A DNA stretch of 36,658 nucleotides. It comes from an uncultured Lachnospiraceae bacterium. GTDB taxonomy: Bacteria > Bacillota > Clostridia > Lachnospirales > Lachnospiraceae. Shown piece after piece: positions 1-8,196 of the stretch. Made by a program: the position numbers and the translations under genes. The stretch is from positions 77,931 to 114,588 of the forward strand of contig CAJOMN010000013.1 of assembly GCA_905235745.1 (NCBI GenBank), in the 5' to 3' direction. Under the pieces are notes generated by a model. It saw only the letters and a list, made by a program, of their open reading frames with translations. It searched no databases and was not told the origin of the DNA. Position 1 is the first letter of the stretch. Every line of letters starts with the position of its first letter.

Positions 1-859
1 AATCATCCGCCTCTTCGGTTACGGGCTCGATATCCGTTATCTCATCATAATCCCGGGATTCTTCACTCTTCAGATCGCTCGCGCCGAAATCCATTTTGCC
101 GGCGTTTGCCGCCTTGCGTTCTTCGGCTTTGCGGCGTCTTTCTTCAAGGGAAGCCTCTCTTTTCGCATCCTGCTTTGCCACGTAGCGGTCATGCTTTTCG
201 TTGCGCTTTTCCCAGCGCTGCCTGTCACGCTCTTCCCGTTCGATACTGCGTACCTCGTTGACCTGTCTGTGGTACTGCAGATTGCGCTTCGCATCCGCGC
301 CGAGCATCCTGCCGCCTTCCCTGATGCTCGTAAAGAACGACCTGTCGGTCAGAAGGACAACGCATATGATGAGCATTACGACAAGGATAACTATAGTTCC
401 CGCAGTCCCGAGATACCTGCACAAAAAATCCGTGATCGTCCCGCCGAAGAACCCGCCGTTACCCGCCTTGTCGGTAAAGTAACCGGTCACTTTATCGGGC
501 TTCATATCTCTTGCGAATAATAGCTGCGCGAAACAGCACAGATCGATCACAAAGAATATGCTTGCCGAAAGCTTGACCTTCGCGACCTTCTCCCATTTGT
601 TCGAGATGATAAAAGCGCTTACAATAAAGAAAATGAACGGCAGCAGGAAACCTATCATGCCGAACAATCCGATCATAACCTTATGAACGGTCCTGCCGAA
701 TGTCCCGAGAAGCCCGCAACATCCAAGGAACAGCAGGATCGCAACGCCGAGTGCGCCGAACAGAAGTATCTCCTCGGCGATACCCGGATTCTGATTTTTT
801 TTCTGATTTTTCTTCGATCTTGAAGGCGCTTTGCGCCTCTTATTTGACCCCGTAGCCAT
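1..859 (-). CDS. FtsK/SpoIIIE DNA translocase, N-terminal part (cut by window start)
   Basis: The reading frame opens at an ATG whose first base is at 859 and runs off the window without a stop, giving 286 codons. The product begins with a basic, Lys/Arg-rich stretch (about residues 1-27). Several hydrophobic segments follow, which can be read around residues 30-50, 58-80, 88-108 and 140-162. After these comes a charged, Glu/Arg/Lys-rich linker that looks coiled-coil-like. This is the layout of the membrane domain and linker of FtsK/SpoIIIE septal DNA pumps; the motor and gamma domains lie outside the window. The ribosome binding site is the G-rich AGGTGGGGG just upstream. The gene lies 50 nt downstream of uppP and is probably cotranscribed with it. 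Without the ATPase domain the family call rests on architecture alone. Confidence 0.75.
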   Translation of the reverse strand, partial: MATGSNKRRKAPSRSKKNQKKNQNPGIAEEILLFGALGVAILLFLGCCGLLGTFGRTVHKVMIGLFGMIGFLLPFIFFIVSAFIISNKWEKVAKVKLSASIFFVIDLCCFAQLLFARDMKPDKVTGYFTDKAGNGGFFGGTITDFLCRYLGTAGTIVILVVMLIICVVLLTDRSFFTSIREGGRMLGADAKRNLQYHRQVNEVRSIEREERDRQRWEKRNEKHDRYVAKQDAKREASLEERRRKAEERKAANAGKMDFGASDLKSEESRDYDEITDIEPVTEEADD

Positions 860-909
860 ATTCCCCCACCTCTTGACGTTCAGTCTGTGCCCTTTTCACA
901 TGACTGAGC

Positions 910-1785
910 TTATTTCTTCACAAAATAGACAATAACCGATACGATCCCGATAAGCGCACAATACGCGGCAAAATATCTGAAGTACCGGCTCACTACTATA
1001 TTCATGATAAACTTAAGTGCAAAGAATCCAATTACCGCAGCAATCAGCATCCCGACCAGATAGCATCCCACATCGCCTGCGGTCACGGATTCGCTCCCTA
1101 TATCAAACAGCTCCAGAATGAGCGCTCCGAGAACTGCGGGAATGCTCATTATGAACGAATACTTTGCGGCAAATTTCCTGTCAAGTCCGCATAGCAGTCC
1201 CGCGACTATCGTGGTTCCGCTCCTCGACAGCCCGGGAAGCGTTGCGACTCCCTGTGCGGTACCGATACCGAACGCATCGGCATATTCCGTCTCTTTGATC
1301 TTTTTGGATCCGTCCGGGAGCAGGTCGGAAAGCGCGAGTATCAGTCCGGTACATATCAGGCAGATTCCCGTAACAAGAAGATTCGAAGAAGTATACTCGA
1401 CAATATCCTTCATTAGCACGCCAATGATGCCTGTCGGAATCGTCGACACGATTATCAGAAGTACAAATTTACGATAAGATGAGTTCACTATCTTCACATA
1501 CTGCGGGCTCTTCCCATCCGAAAGGCTCCTTCCGAGCGAAGCGATATTCCTGAACACATCACGGCAGATGCCGCAAAATTCAACGACAAGCTTTATGATA
1601 TCCTTATAGAACACGAGACAGATCGCGACAAGCGTTGCAAGATGCAGCAGTACATCAAACAGTATACTGTCGCTTTCCATCCCGAACAGCCCTTTGATGA
1701 GTCCCAGATGTCCTGATGAACTTACGGGCAGAAATTCGGTCAATCCCTGCACGACGCCCATTATGACGGCTTTTAATACATTCAT
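910..1785 (-). CDS. uppP: Undecaprenyl-diphosphatase UppP (BacA family)
   Basis: This 291-residue polytopic membrane protein dephosphorylates undecaprenyl diphosphate, recycling the lipid carrier for peptidoglycan and other wall polymers. Both family signatures are present: the Glu/Ser-rich motif GLTEFLPVSSSGH at about residues 14-26 and the phosphatase-like PGLSRSGTT at about 184-192. The rest is hydrophobic helices, and the length is normal for the family. An AAGGATAG ribosome binding site precedes the ATG. The gene follows glgB but has its own sigma-A-type promoter overlapping the glgB stop codon. High activity of this family is associated with bacitracin tolerance (family knowledge, not visible here). 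Confidence 0.96.
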   Translation of the reverse strand: MNVLKAVIMGVVQGLTEFLPVSSSGHLGLIKGLFGMESDSILFDVLLHLATLVAICLVFYKDIIKLVVEFCGICRDVFRNIASLGRSLSDGKSPQYVKIVNSSYRKFVLLIIVSTIPTGIIGVLMKDIVEYTSSNLLVTGICLICTGLILALSDLLPDGSKKIKETEYADAFGIGTAQGVATLPGLSRSGTTIVAGLLCGLDRKFAAKYSFIMSIPAVLGALILELFDIGSESVTAGDVGCYLVGMLIAAVIGFFALKFIMNIVVSRYFRYFAAYCALIGIVSVIVYFVKK

Positions 1786-1838
1786 TCTCTATCCTTTCGG
1801 TAAGCGCTTTTCATAAAAATCTTCAAAAAGCCCGAAAT

Positions 1839-1867
1839 ATTATACCAAAAATCGAACATTCATTCAA
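1839..1867 (-). promoter_or_regulatory. Sigma-A-type promoter for uppP
   Basis: On the minus strand, TTGAAT (1862-1867) is separated by exactly 17 bp from a perfect TATAAT (1839-1844). The -35 box overlaps the glgB stop codon, so uppP can be transcribed independently of glgB. The distance to the uppP start is about 50 nt. Confidence 0.6.
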
Positions 1868-4122
1868 CGTTTACGCTTTCTTCTCTTTTTGGACGGCGCA
1901 TGATAATATTTCAGTTCTTCCGGCTCATAATATGTACATGAAAATACCGAAACCGAAAGCGCCGGGATATCTATCCGGATTGAATTCTCACGCCCGTCGC
2001 ATTCGTCGATTCTGGATCTTTTGACACGGGGATTATATGATCCTGATCCTCCGAAATCTTCGGCATTGGTCGTAAATATTTCTTTGTATTTTCCGGAAAA
2101 CGGCACACCGATCTTGTAGTTCCTCCGGTCAATGTCGGCAAAATTGCACACTACGAGAACCGTATTTTCCTCTGAATCCTTGCGCAGATATACGAGTATC
2201 GTTTCGTTCGCGGATATATTGTTGATCCACTCGAATCCCCGGACATCATTATCAAGCTCATACAGCGCCGGTGTTGATCTGTAGAACTCATTAAGCGACC
2301 TTACGAGATTATTGAGATGGATATGATCGTCATATTGGAGAAGTTCCCAGCCGATCTCCCTCTTTTCGTTCCACTCGTCCCACTCTCCGATATCCTGTCC
2401 CATGAACAGGAGCTTTTTGCCGGGATGGGTGAACATATATCCGTATGTCAGGCGCAGATTGGCAAATTTCCTGTCACGCTGCCCCGGCATCTTCGACAGC
2501 AGTGATGCCTTGCCGTGTACAACCTCATCATGCGACAGGGCAAGTACGAACCTCTCGGTGTATGCGTATATCATCGAAAATGTCAGTTCGCCGTAATGCC
2601 CGCTCCGGTACAGGGGATCAAGCCTGATGAATCCGAGATAATCGTTCATCCAGCCCATGTTCCATTTATAATCGAATCCGAGCCCGTCGTCATTAAGGTC
2701 TCCCGTAACCTTCGGCCAGGCGGTCGACTCCTCGGCTATCATCAGCGCTCCGGTATTCATCCTGCTGTTTATTGAGTTAAGGTGCTTCAGCATCCCGACA
2801 GCTTCAAGGTTCTCCCTGCCGCCGTATATATTGGGAACCCAGTCGCCCCCGGCTCTTCCGTAATCATTGTAGAGCATTGATGCCACCGCATCCATACGCA
2901 GTCCGTCCGCATGGTATTTCGTGATCCAGAAGAGAGCGTTCGCGATCAGATAATTGGATACCTGTGGTCTTCCGTAATCAAAGCAGAGCGTACCCCAGTC
3001 GGGATGTGATGCCCTTCTCGGATCACTGTACTCATAAAGGCAGGTTCCGTCAAAATTGGAAAGACCGTGTGCGTCCCTCGGAAAGTGCGCCGGAACCCAG
3101 TCGAGTATCACTCCGATCCCGTTCTGATGCATCTTGTCAACAAAATACATGAAGTCTTCCGGTGTGCCGTAACGCGATGTGGGCGCATACATATCTATGA
3201 CCTGATATCCCCACGATCCGTCGAAAGGATGCTCCATAACCGGCATAAGCTCGACATGTGTATATCCCATCTTCAGTACATACGGGATCACTTCCGCGGC
3301 AATTTCGCGGTAGTTCATAAATTCTCTTCCGTCGGAAGGCTTTTTGAAGCCTCCGAGATATATCTCGTATACGGACAGCGGTTTGTCCTTCGAATTGTAT
3401 TCGCCCCTCGCGGCGACAAAATCATCATCATGCCATTCGTAGCCGTCAATATCGTATACAAGCGATGCGGTATCGGGACGTACCTCGGCAAAGTAACCGT
3501 AAGGATCGGATTTGAGAACGAGCATTCCACCGCGTATCCTGATCTCATATTTATAATTACTGTTTTCGGGAACATTCGGAATAAATATCTCAAATATACC
3601 CGAATCCCCGAGCCTTCTCATCTGGTGGAGTCTTCCGTCCCAGTTGTTAAAATCACCGACAACGGATACGCGCATTGCATTCGGCGCCCATACGGCAAAG
3701 TTGACGCCCGTAATCTTGTCCCTCTTTCTGACATGGGCTCCCAGATAATCGTATATGTCGTAGCAGATACCCTCCCTGAACGCATTTAATGTTTTGGTGT
3801 CGAATATCGAACCGAATCTGTACGGATCCTCAATGACAAATGATTTTCTCCCCATCGTGACCCTGAATCTGTATCGGAACTTTGTCCTGCTGTCGCTCCT
3901 GATCAGGATCGAGAAGAATCCCTCTTCGTCCATCCGCTCCATCCTGTGCTCTTTGCCGCCGCAAAGTACGGCACACCTGTCGGCTCCGGGATAGAAGCAG
4001 TTTATCATCCATCCGCCGTCAACGAAATGTGCGCCGAGATATTCGTGAGGATTGTCTTCTTCCGAGTAAACTATCTGCTCTACCCTTGCCCAATCCATCA
4101 TCTTGTACAATTTTCTGTCCAT
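1864..4122 (-). CDS. glgB: 1,4-alpha-glucan branching enzyme
   Basis: This 752-residue GH13 enzyme makes alpha-1,6 branches in glycogen by transferring cut alpha-1,4 chains. It has an N-terminal beta-sandwich (about 25-110), a CBM48-like domain (FAVWAPNAMRVSVVGDFNNW at 143-162), a catalytic barrel and a C-terminal beta domain. All four GH13 regions are intact: ILDWVPAHF (Asp341), DGLRMDAVAS (nucleophile Asp411), IAEES (acid/base Glu464) and LSHDEVVHGK (His531-Asp532). The protein ends in a strongly basic tail (SKKRRKRKR) that the catalytic domain does not require. It starts 12 nt downstream of the DUF1015 gene, so the two are probably cotranscribed. No glgA, glgC or glgP lies in the window; the only other glycogen-type gene is the degenerate debranching homologue at 20381-22291. 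Confidence 0.96.
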   Translation of the reverse strand: MDRKLYKMMDWARVEQIVYSEEDNPHEYLGAHFVDGGWMINCFYPGADRCAVLCGGKEHRMERMDEEGFFSILIRSDSRTKFRYRFRVTMGRKSFVIEDPYRFGSIFDTKTLNAFREGICYDIYDYLGAHVRKRDKITGVNFAVWAPNAMRVSVVGDFNNWDGRLHQMRRLGDSGIFEIFIPNVPENSNYKYEIRIRGGMLVLKSDPYGYFAEVRPDTASLVYDIDGYEWHDDDFVAARGEYNSKDKPLSVYEIYLGGFKKPSDGREFMNYREIAAEVIPYVLKMGYTHVELMPVMEHPFDGSWGYQVIDMYAPTSRYGTPEDFMYFVDKMHQNGIGVILDWVPAHFPRDAHGLSNFDGTCLYEYSDPRRASHPDWGTLCFDYGRPQVSNYLIANALFWITKYHADGLRMDAVASMLYNDYGRAGGDWVPNIYGGRENLEAVGMLKHLNSINSRMNTGALMIAEESTAWPKVTGDLNDDGLGFDYKWNMGWMNDYLGFIRLDPLYRSGHYGELTFSMIYAYTERFVLALSHDEVVHGKASLLSKMPGQRDRKFANLRLTYGYMFTHPGKKLLFMGQDIGEWDEWNEKREIGWELLQYDDHIHLNNLVRSLNEFYRSTPALYELDNDVRGFEWINNISANETILVYLRKDSEENTVLVVCNFADIDRRNYKIGVPFSGKYKEIFTTNAEDFGGSGSYNPRVKRSRIDECDGRENSIRIDIPALSVSVFSCTYYEPEELKYYHAPSKKRRKRKR

Positions 4123-4134
4123 AAAACGCTCCGG

Positions 4135-5373
4135 TTATCTTTCTATCTGGTGTATAAAGAGGCCGCTTCGCAGTTTGGGCTCAAACCATGTGGACTTGGG
4201 CGGCATAAGCCTCCCCGCATCCGCAACCGCGAACAGCTCCGAAATGCTTGTAGGATACATCGAAAAGGCGATACCGTTGCAATCCGCTGCTCTTCTTTCC
4301 AGCTCTGCAAGACCGCGTATCCCTCCGATAAAATCAATCCTTTCGTCTGTTCTGGGATCTATGATCCCAAAGACGGGTTCAAGGACATTATTCTGAAGAA
4401 CGGAAACGTCGAGTTCTCCTACGGGATCGTCCGGAATAATGGCGGAGTCAAACCGCAGCCGATACCATGTGCCGGACAGATACACTCCTACCTCGCCCTT
4501 TTGCTCCGGCCTGTATGGCCCGTCAACCTTATCGAGCGCACCGAAAGCCCTGAGTATGCCGGGTATATCACCGGCGTCATGACCGTTCAGGTTAGTGACG
4601 AGACGGTTGTAGTCCATTATCATAAGCTCGTCATCCGCAAACAGCACCGACAGGAAATAATTGAATTCCTCGTCCCCGGTATAGCCGGGATGCAATTGCC
4701 GCCTCGTAAGGCCGACCTTTACAGCAGAGGCGCATCTGTGATGCCCGTCAGCGATATATATCGCATCCGTATCGGCAAATGCCGCCTTTATCGTATCGAT
4801 ATCCTCCGGATCACATATCATCCATACTGTGTGTGATATGCCATCCGGGGCGGTAAAATCATATAGAGGGTCATTCGACTGCGTTTTCAGGATCAGTTCC
4901 TTTATATCGGATCTTGCCTTGTACGCCAGAAAAATGGGACCTGTCTGGGCACTTAGCGCGTCGACATGCCTGATCCTGTCGATCTCTTTGTCTTCCCTTG
5001 TATTCTCGTGCTTTTTGATTGTTCCCGATATGTAATCGTCTATCGACGCGCACCCTACAATACCCGTCTGGCTCCTGCCATCCATGATAAGCCGGTAAAT
5101 GTAAAAGCACGGCTCATTATCCTTAACGAAAGTGTTATCTTCTATCCGTGATTCCATAAGCTGCCGTGCCTTCTCATAGACCCGCGGATCGTATGTGTCC
5201 ACATCATCGCCAAGCTGGCTCTCCGCCCTGTCTATGCACAGGAAGGACAATGGCTGCCTTATTGTTTCCGCTTTGGCCTCGGCACGGCTATATACATCAT
5301 ATGGAAGCGCAGCTACTGACGATGCGATATCCGCTCTCGGTCTGATCGCGCAAAACGGTCTGACTACTGCCAT
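4135..5373 (-). CDS. DUF1015 family protein
   Basis: This 412-residue protein belongs to the DUF1015 family, whose biochemical function is not established. Recognisable features are the N-terminal RPFCAIRP start, the polar motif KKHENTREDKE (about 120-130) and the histidine-rich signature IADGHHRCASA (207-217), which looks like an active or metal site. No membrane segment or signal peptide is seen. In clostridial genomes this family often sits next to serC and serA, as here, which hints at a role tied to serine metabolism (inference). The ATG is preceded by ACGGAGG at good spacing. Immediately upstream of that site lies the 87-bp repeat, and beyond it a degenerate copy of the spaced palindrome. 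Confidence 0.85.
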   Translation of the reverse strand: MAVVRPFCAIRPRADIASSVAALPYDVYSRAEAKAETIRQPLSFLCIDRAESQLGDDVDTYDPRVYEKARQLMESRIEDNTFVKDNEPCFYIYRLIMDGRSQTGIVGCASIDDYISGTIKKHENTREDKEIDRIRHVDALSAQTGPIFLAYKARSDIKELILKTQSNDPLYDFTAPDGISHTVWMICDPEDIDTIKAAFADTDAIYIADGHHRCASAVKVGLTRRQLHPGYTGDEEFNYFLSVLFADDELMIMDYNRLVTNLNGHDAGDIPGILRAFGALDKVDGPYRPEQKGEVGVYLSGTWYRLRFDSAIIPDDPVGELDVSVLQNNVLEPVFGIIDPRTDERIDFIGGIRGLAELERRAADCNGIAFSMYPTSISELFAVADAGRLMPPKSTWFEPKLRSGLFIHQIER

Positions 5374-5390
5374 TACTATTCCTCCGTATT

Positions 5391-5477
5391 CTTCTTGAGA
5401 GCCACGCCATTAAAAGCTCGCTTCGCTCGGGCGTGGCCTACGTGCTGCAAAGTTTTCATAGAAAACTTTACACCACC
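5391..5477 (-). repeat. 87-bp two-hairpin repeat, copy 1
   Basis: By eye this segment is identical over 87 bp to 12029-12115. Read on the minus strand (sense for the downstream gene), it contains a 9-bp perfect hairpin with arms AAAGTTTTC and GAAAACTTT around a 3-nt loop. A larger hairpin follows, with 8-bp arms GCCACGCC and GGCGTGGC around 21 nt. It ends 17 nt before the DUF1015 start, directly upstream of the ribosome binding site. It does not code consistently, no target-site duplication is obvious, and there is no U-tract to make it a simple terminator. A small mobile intergenic element or a 5'-UTR regulatory module are both possible. Confidence 0.9.
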
Positions 5478-5480
5478 TTC

Positions 5481-5511
5481 TATCGTAATCGAAATAAATA
5501 ATTTCTGTATA
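5481..5511 (-). promoter_or_regulatory. Degenerate copy of the 31-bp spaced palindrome
   Basis: The arms TATCGTAATC (5481-5490) and TTTCTGTATA (5502-5511), separated by 11 bp, line up with the clearer elements at 12121, 15390 and 22311. This copy agrees with the 22311 element at 18 of 31 positions and keeps the outer TAT...ATA, but its own arms pair poorly. Its position is the main support: removing the 87-bp repeat leaves 20 nt between it and the DUF1015 start, against 18-21 nt at the other sites. Confidence 0.35.
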
Positions 5512-5533
5512 TTTTACCAAAAAACACCTTGCT

Positions 5534-5562
5534 TTGACAATGACCTGATGCAATGATAGTAT
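5534..5562 (+). promoter_or_regulatory. Sigma-A-type promoter for the small acidic protein gene
   Basis: A perfect TTGACA (5534-5539) lies 17 bp upstream of TAGTAT (5557-5562), which matches the -10 consensus at four of six positions. The start codon of the following gene is 57 nt downstream of the -10 box. Confidence 0.65.
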
Positions 5563-5618
5563 AGATTCGTTCACTGTATTTAATGATTTTTACATTATAT
5601 GATTGTGGGGAAATTACA

Positions 5619-5888
5619 ATGTCTGATGAAGATGTTATCTTTCTTAACAGGATCAATGAATATGCGGAAAAGGAACTCGGGGATATAGACCCCCAGAAGA
5701 CTCATGTGTCGGAGCAGCTCGAACGGCTCCGCCCGATAATGCAGCAGCTTGCAATGGAATACTCCATGCCTGTGGAAGAAGTGTTCATTAAATACATGGA
5801 TCTTGCAAGCGAAGCAAACGCCGCCGCAGACGCGCAGTTCCGCGCTGAATACGGCGACGATGATGTACTTGATATTCCGATGGGGTGA
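5619..5888 (+). CDS. Small acidic protein of unknown function
   Basis: The product is 89 residues, beginning MSDEDVIFLNRINEYAEKEL. The ATG at 5619 is preferred over an upstream ATG at 5583 because GTGGGGA precedes it at normal spacing. The protein is rich in Asp, Glu and Ala, appears mostly helical (EQLERLRPIMQQLAMEY near the middle), and has no Cys and no membrane segment. I do not recognise the family. It has a good promoter, lies on the strand opposite its neighbours between DUF1015 and serA, and ends 15 nt from the end of serA, so the two genes converge. A small adaptor or regulator is possible but not shown. Confidence 0.7.
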   Translation: MSDEDVIFLNRINEYAEKELGDIDPQKTHVSEQLERLRPIMQQLAMEYSMPVEEVFIKYMDLASEANAAADAQFRAEYGDDDVLDIPMG

Positions 5889-5903
5889 TCCCTGTCTTCC
5901 TTA

Positions 5904-7067
5904 CTATTTGATGAGACGCACGCGTATCACGCCGTCTATTGCCGCAAGCTTGTCGGCAAAATCCTGTGTGATGTCAGAATCGACGTCGATCATTGTATAC
6001 GCATATTCACCCTTTGATGAATTGACCATGTCCGAAATATTGACCCCGGCCTCAGAGAATACGCCGGTAAACCGGGTTATCATGTTTGTTACGTTCTTGT
6101 GATGTATCGCAACCCTTCCCTTAGTCTGGCACACACCCATATCCGCCTTCGGGTAGTTGACGGAATTGACGATATTACCGTTTAAGAGATAATCTGTCAT
6201 TTCCTTTACTGCCATCCTGGCGCAGTTGTCCTCACTTTCTTCCGTAGAGGCTCCCAGATGCGGAGTCACGATACAGCCTTCGGCGTTCGCGGTCAGCGGA
6301 TTCGGGAAATCCGATACGTACTTCGCGATCTTACCGCTCTTTAGCGCCGCAACAACCGCTTTTTCATCACACAGCAGATCTCTGGCGAAGTTAAGTAATA
6401 TAACGCCGTCCTTCATCTTGCCGATCGCTTCCTCATTGATCGTATTCCTGGTCGAATCAAGAAGAGGTACGTGGATCGTTATGATATCGCAGTTCTCGTA
6501 TATCTCGTCTACGGACAGAACATGCTTGATGTCTCTTGAAAGATTCCATGCCGCATCGACCGATATATAAGGATCATATCCGTATACTTCCATACCGAGA
6601 TGCTTGGCTGCGTTCGCCACTCTTACGCCTATTGCTCCAAGCCCGATAATACCGAGCTTCTTGTCCATTATCTCTATACCGGCGAATTTCTTTTTTTCCT
6701 TTTCGGCGGCCTTGGCGATATCGGGATCGTCTTTGTTGTCACGAACCCAGTTGATGCCGCCCACGATATCCCTGCATGCAAGAAGCATTCCGGCGAATAC
6801 AAGCTCCTTGACGCCGTTTGCGTTCGCTCCCGGTGTATTGAACACAACGATACCTTTTTCGGCACACTTATCAAGCGGAATATTGTTGACTCCGGCACCT
6901 GCCCTCGCAACGCACAGGAGTCTGTCCGGAAGGTCGATCTCATGCATCGAGGCGCTTCTTACCAGTACTCCGTCTGCCTCATTGATGTCGTCAACTTTGG
7001 AAAAATTATCATCAAATCCCTTAAGCCCGACATCGGCAATAGGATTTAAGCACGTATAATTGAACAT
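5904..7067 (-). CDS. serA: D-3-phosphoglycerate dehydrogenase
   Basis: This 387-residue enzyme oxidises 3-phosphoglycerate to 3-phosphohydroxypyruvate with NAD, the first step of serine synthesis. It shows a split substrate-binding domain, the Rossmann motif GLGAIG (142-147), the substrate-site sequence RAGAGVNNIP (55-64), the conserved NFARD (Arg229) and the catalytic TPHLGAST (His270). A C-terminal ACT domain (about 318-387) suggests allosteric control, usually by serine. The length fits the short ACT-containing class, without the large intervening domain. It lies 16 nt downstream of serC in the same direction, so the two genes form a serine operon. Confidence 0.96.
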   Translation of the reverse strand: MFNYTCLNPIADVGLKGFDDNFSKVDDINEADGVLVRSASMHEIDLPDRLLCVARAGAGVNNIPLDKCAEKGIVVFNTPGANANGVKELVFAGMLLACRDIVGGINWVRDNKDDPDIAKAAEKEKKKFAGIEIMDKKLGIIGLGAIGVRVANAAKHLGMEVYGYDPYISVDAAWNLSRDIKHVLSVDEIYENCDIITIHVPLLDSTRNTINEEAIGKMKDGVILLNFARDLLCDEKAVVAALKSGKIAKYVSDFPNPLTANAEGCIVTPHLGASTEESEDNCARMAVKEMTDYLLNGNIVNSVNYPKADMGVCQTKGRVAIHHKNVTNMITRFTGVFSEAGVNISDMVNSSKGEYAYTMIDVDSDITQDFADKLAAIDGVIRVRLIK

Positions 7068-7083
7068 CCTTTATTCTCCTCTC

Positions 7084-8169
7084 TTAAGCACCGGCACGCT
7101 TTTCAAATTCTTTCATGAATTCGACAAGCTTTTCCACGCCTTCAATGGGCATTGCATTGTATATGCTCGCTCTCATACCGCCTACCGTCTTGTGTCCTTT
7201 AAGATTGACAAAACCGGCATCGGCGGCTTCCTTGATAAACTTTGCGTCAAGTTCGGCATCTCCGGTTACGAACGGTGCATTCATAAGGGATCTGGACGCA
7301 GGCTCTACCGTACCCTTGAACAATTCCGAAGAATCAAGATAATCATAGAATATCTTCGCCTTCTTCTCATTGCGCTCTTTCATGGCCTCAAGCCCGCCTA
7401 TCTTCCTGATCCACTTGAATACCTTGCCGCATATATAGATCGTATAGCACGGAGGGGTATTGTACAAAGACAGCGCATCTGCCTGAGTCTTCCACTTTAA
7501 CAGGGTGGGCGTTCCCGGAAGAACGTCATCCGTAATAAGATCATCCCTGATTATCGCGATAACGCAGCCGGCGGGACCAACATTCTTCTGCACGCCGCCG
7601 TATACGACTCCGTATTTGGTAACATCCATGGGCTCCGACAGAAAACACGAGCTTACGTCTGCAACGAGCGTCTTGCCTTTTGTATCGGGAAGCGTTTTGA
7701 ACTTCGTCCCGTAGATCGTATTGTTCTCGCAAATATATACATAATCCATATCATCCGTGATCGGAAGATCGGAGCAGTCCGGTATATATGAAAAAGTCTT
7801 GTCGGCAGATGATGCAAGCTCTACTGCCTCACCGTATATCTTCGCTTCGGCAAATGCTTTCTTGGACCACTGTCCCGTGATGACATAGCCGGCCTTCCTG
7901 TTCTTCATAAGGTTCATCGGAACCTCGGCAAAAAACTGTGATGCCCCGCCCTGCAGGAACAGAACCTTGTAATTATCGGGTATACCGAGTATCTCGCGAA
8001 GATCGGCCTCAGCCTCTTTGATGATATCATCAAAGACCTTGGATCTATGGGACATCTCCATAACAGACTGTCCGCTGCCTTTGTAATTAAGCATCTCATC
8101 TGCAGCTTCTTTGAGGACCTCCTCCGGTAAAACTGCGGGACCTGCCGAAAAGTTATACACTCTTTCCAA
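7084..8169 (-). CDS. serC: Phosphoserine aminotransferase
   Basis: This 361-residue class V PLP enzyme converts phosphohydroxypyruvate and glutamate to phosphoserine and 2-oxoglutarate. It starts with the family motif YNFSAGPAVLPEEVL. The phosphate/PLP region FLQGGASQFF lies near 71-80, and the PLP lysine is Lys195 in YGGVQKNVGPAG. The full length is normal. AGGAGGAGAAG upstream of the ATG is a strong ribosome binding site. It sits 27 nt after ilvB and 16 nt before serA, consistent with one amino-acid-synthesis transcript. No serB (phosphoserine phosphatase) is present in the window. Confidence 0.97.
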   Translation of the reverse strand: MERVYNFSAGPAVLPEEVLKEAADEMLNYKGSGQSVMEMSHRSKVFDDIIKEAEADLREILGIPDNYKVLFLQGGASQFFAEVPMNLMKNRKAGYVITGQWSKKAFAEAKIYGEAVELASSADKTFSYIPDCSDLPITDDMDYVYICENNTIYGTKFKTLPDTKGKTLVADVSSCFLSEPMDVTKYGVVYGGVQKNVGPAGCVIAIIRDDLITDDVLPGTPTLLKWKTQADALSLYNTPPCYTIYICGKVFKWIRKIGGLEAMKERNEKKAKIFYDYLDSSELFKGTVEPASRSLMNAPFVTGDAELDAKFIKEAADAGFVNLKGHKTVGGMRASIYNAMPIEGVEKLVEFMKEFEKRAGA

Positions 8170-8196
8170 CTTCTTCTCCTCCTGTAAACATTAACA

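Noticed and set aside
3067-4836. Long plus-strand frames opposite glgB and DUF1015
   Set aside because: They overlap strongly supported genes across two loci and show no family features.
5391-5477. 87-bp repeat as a CRISPR unit or ordinary intrinsic terminator
   Set aside because: There are only two distant copies with no spacers, and neither hairpin is followed by a U-tract in the sense direction.
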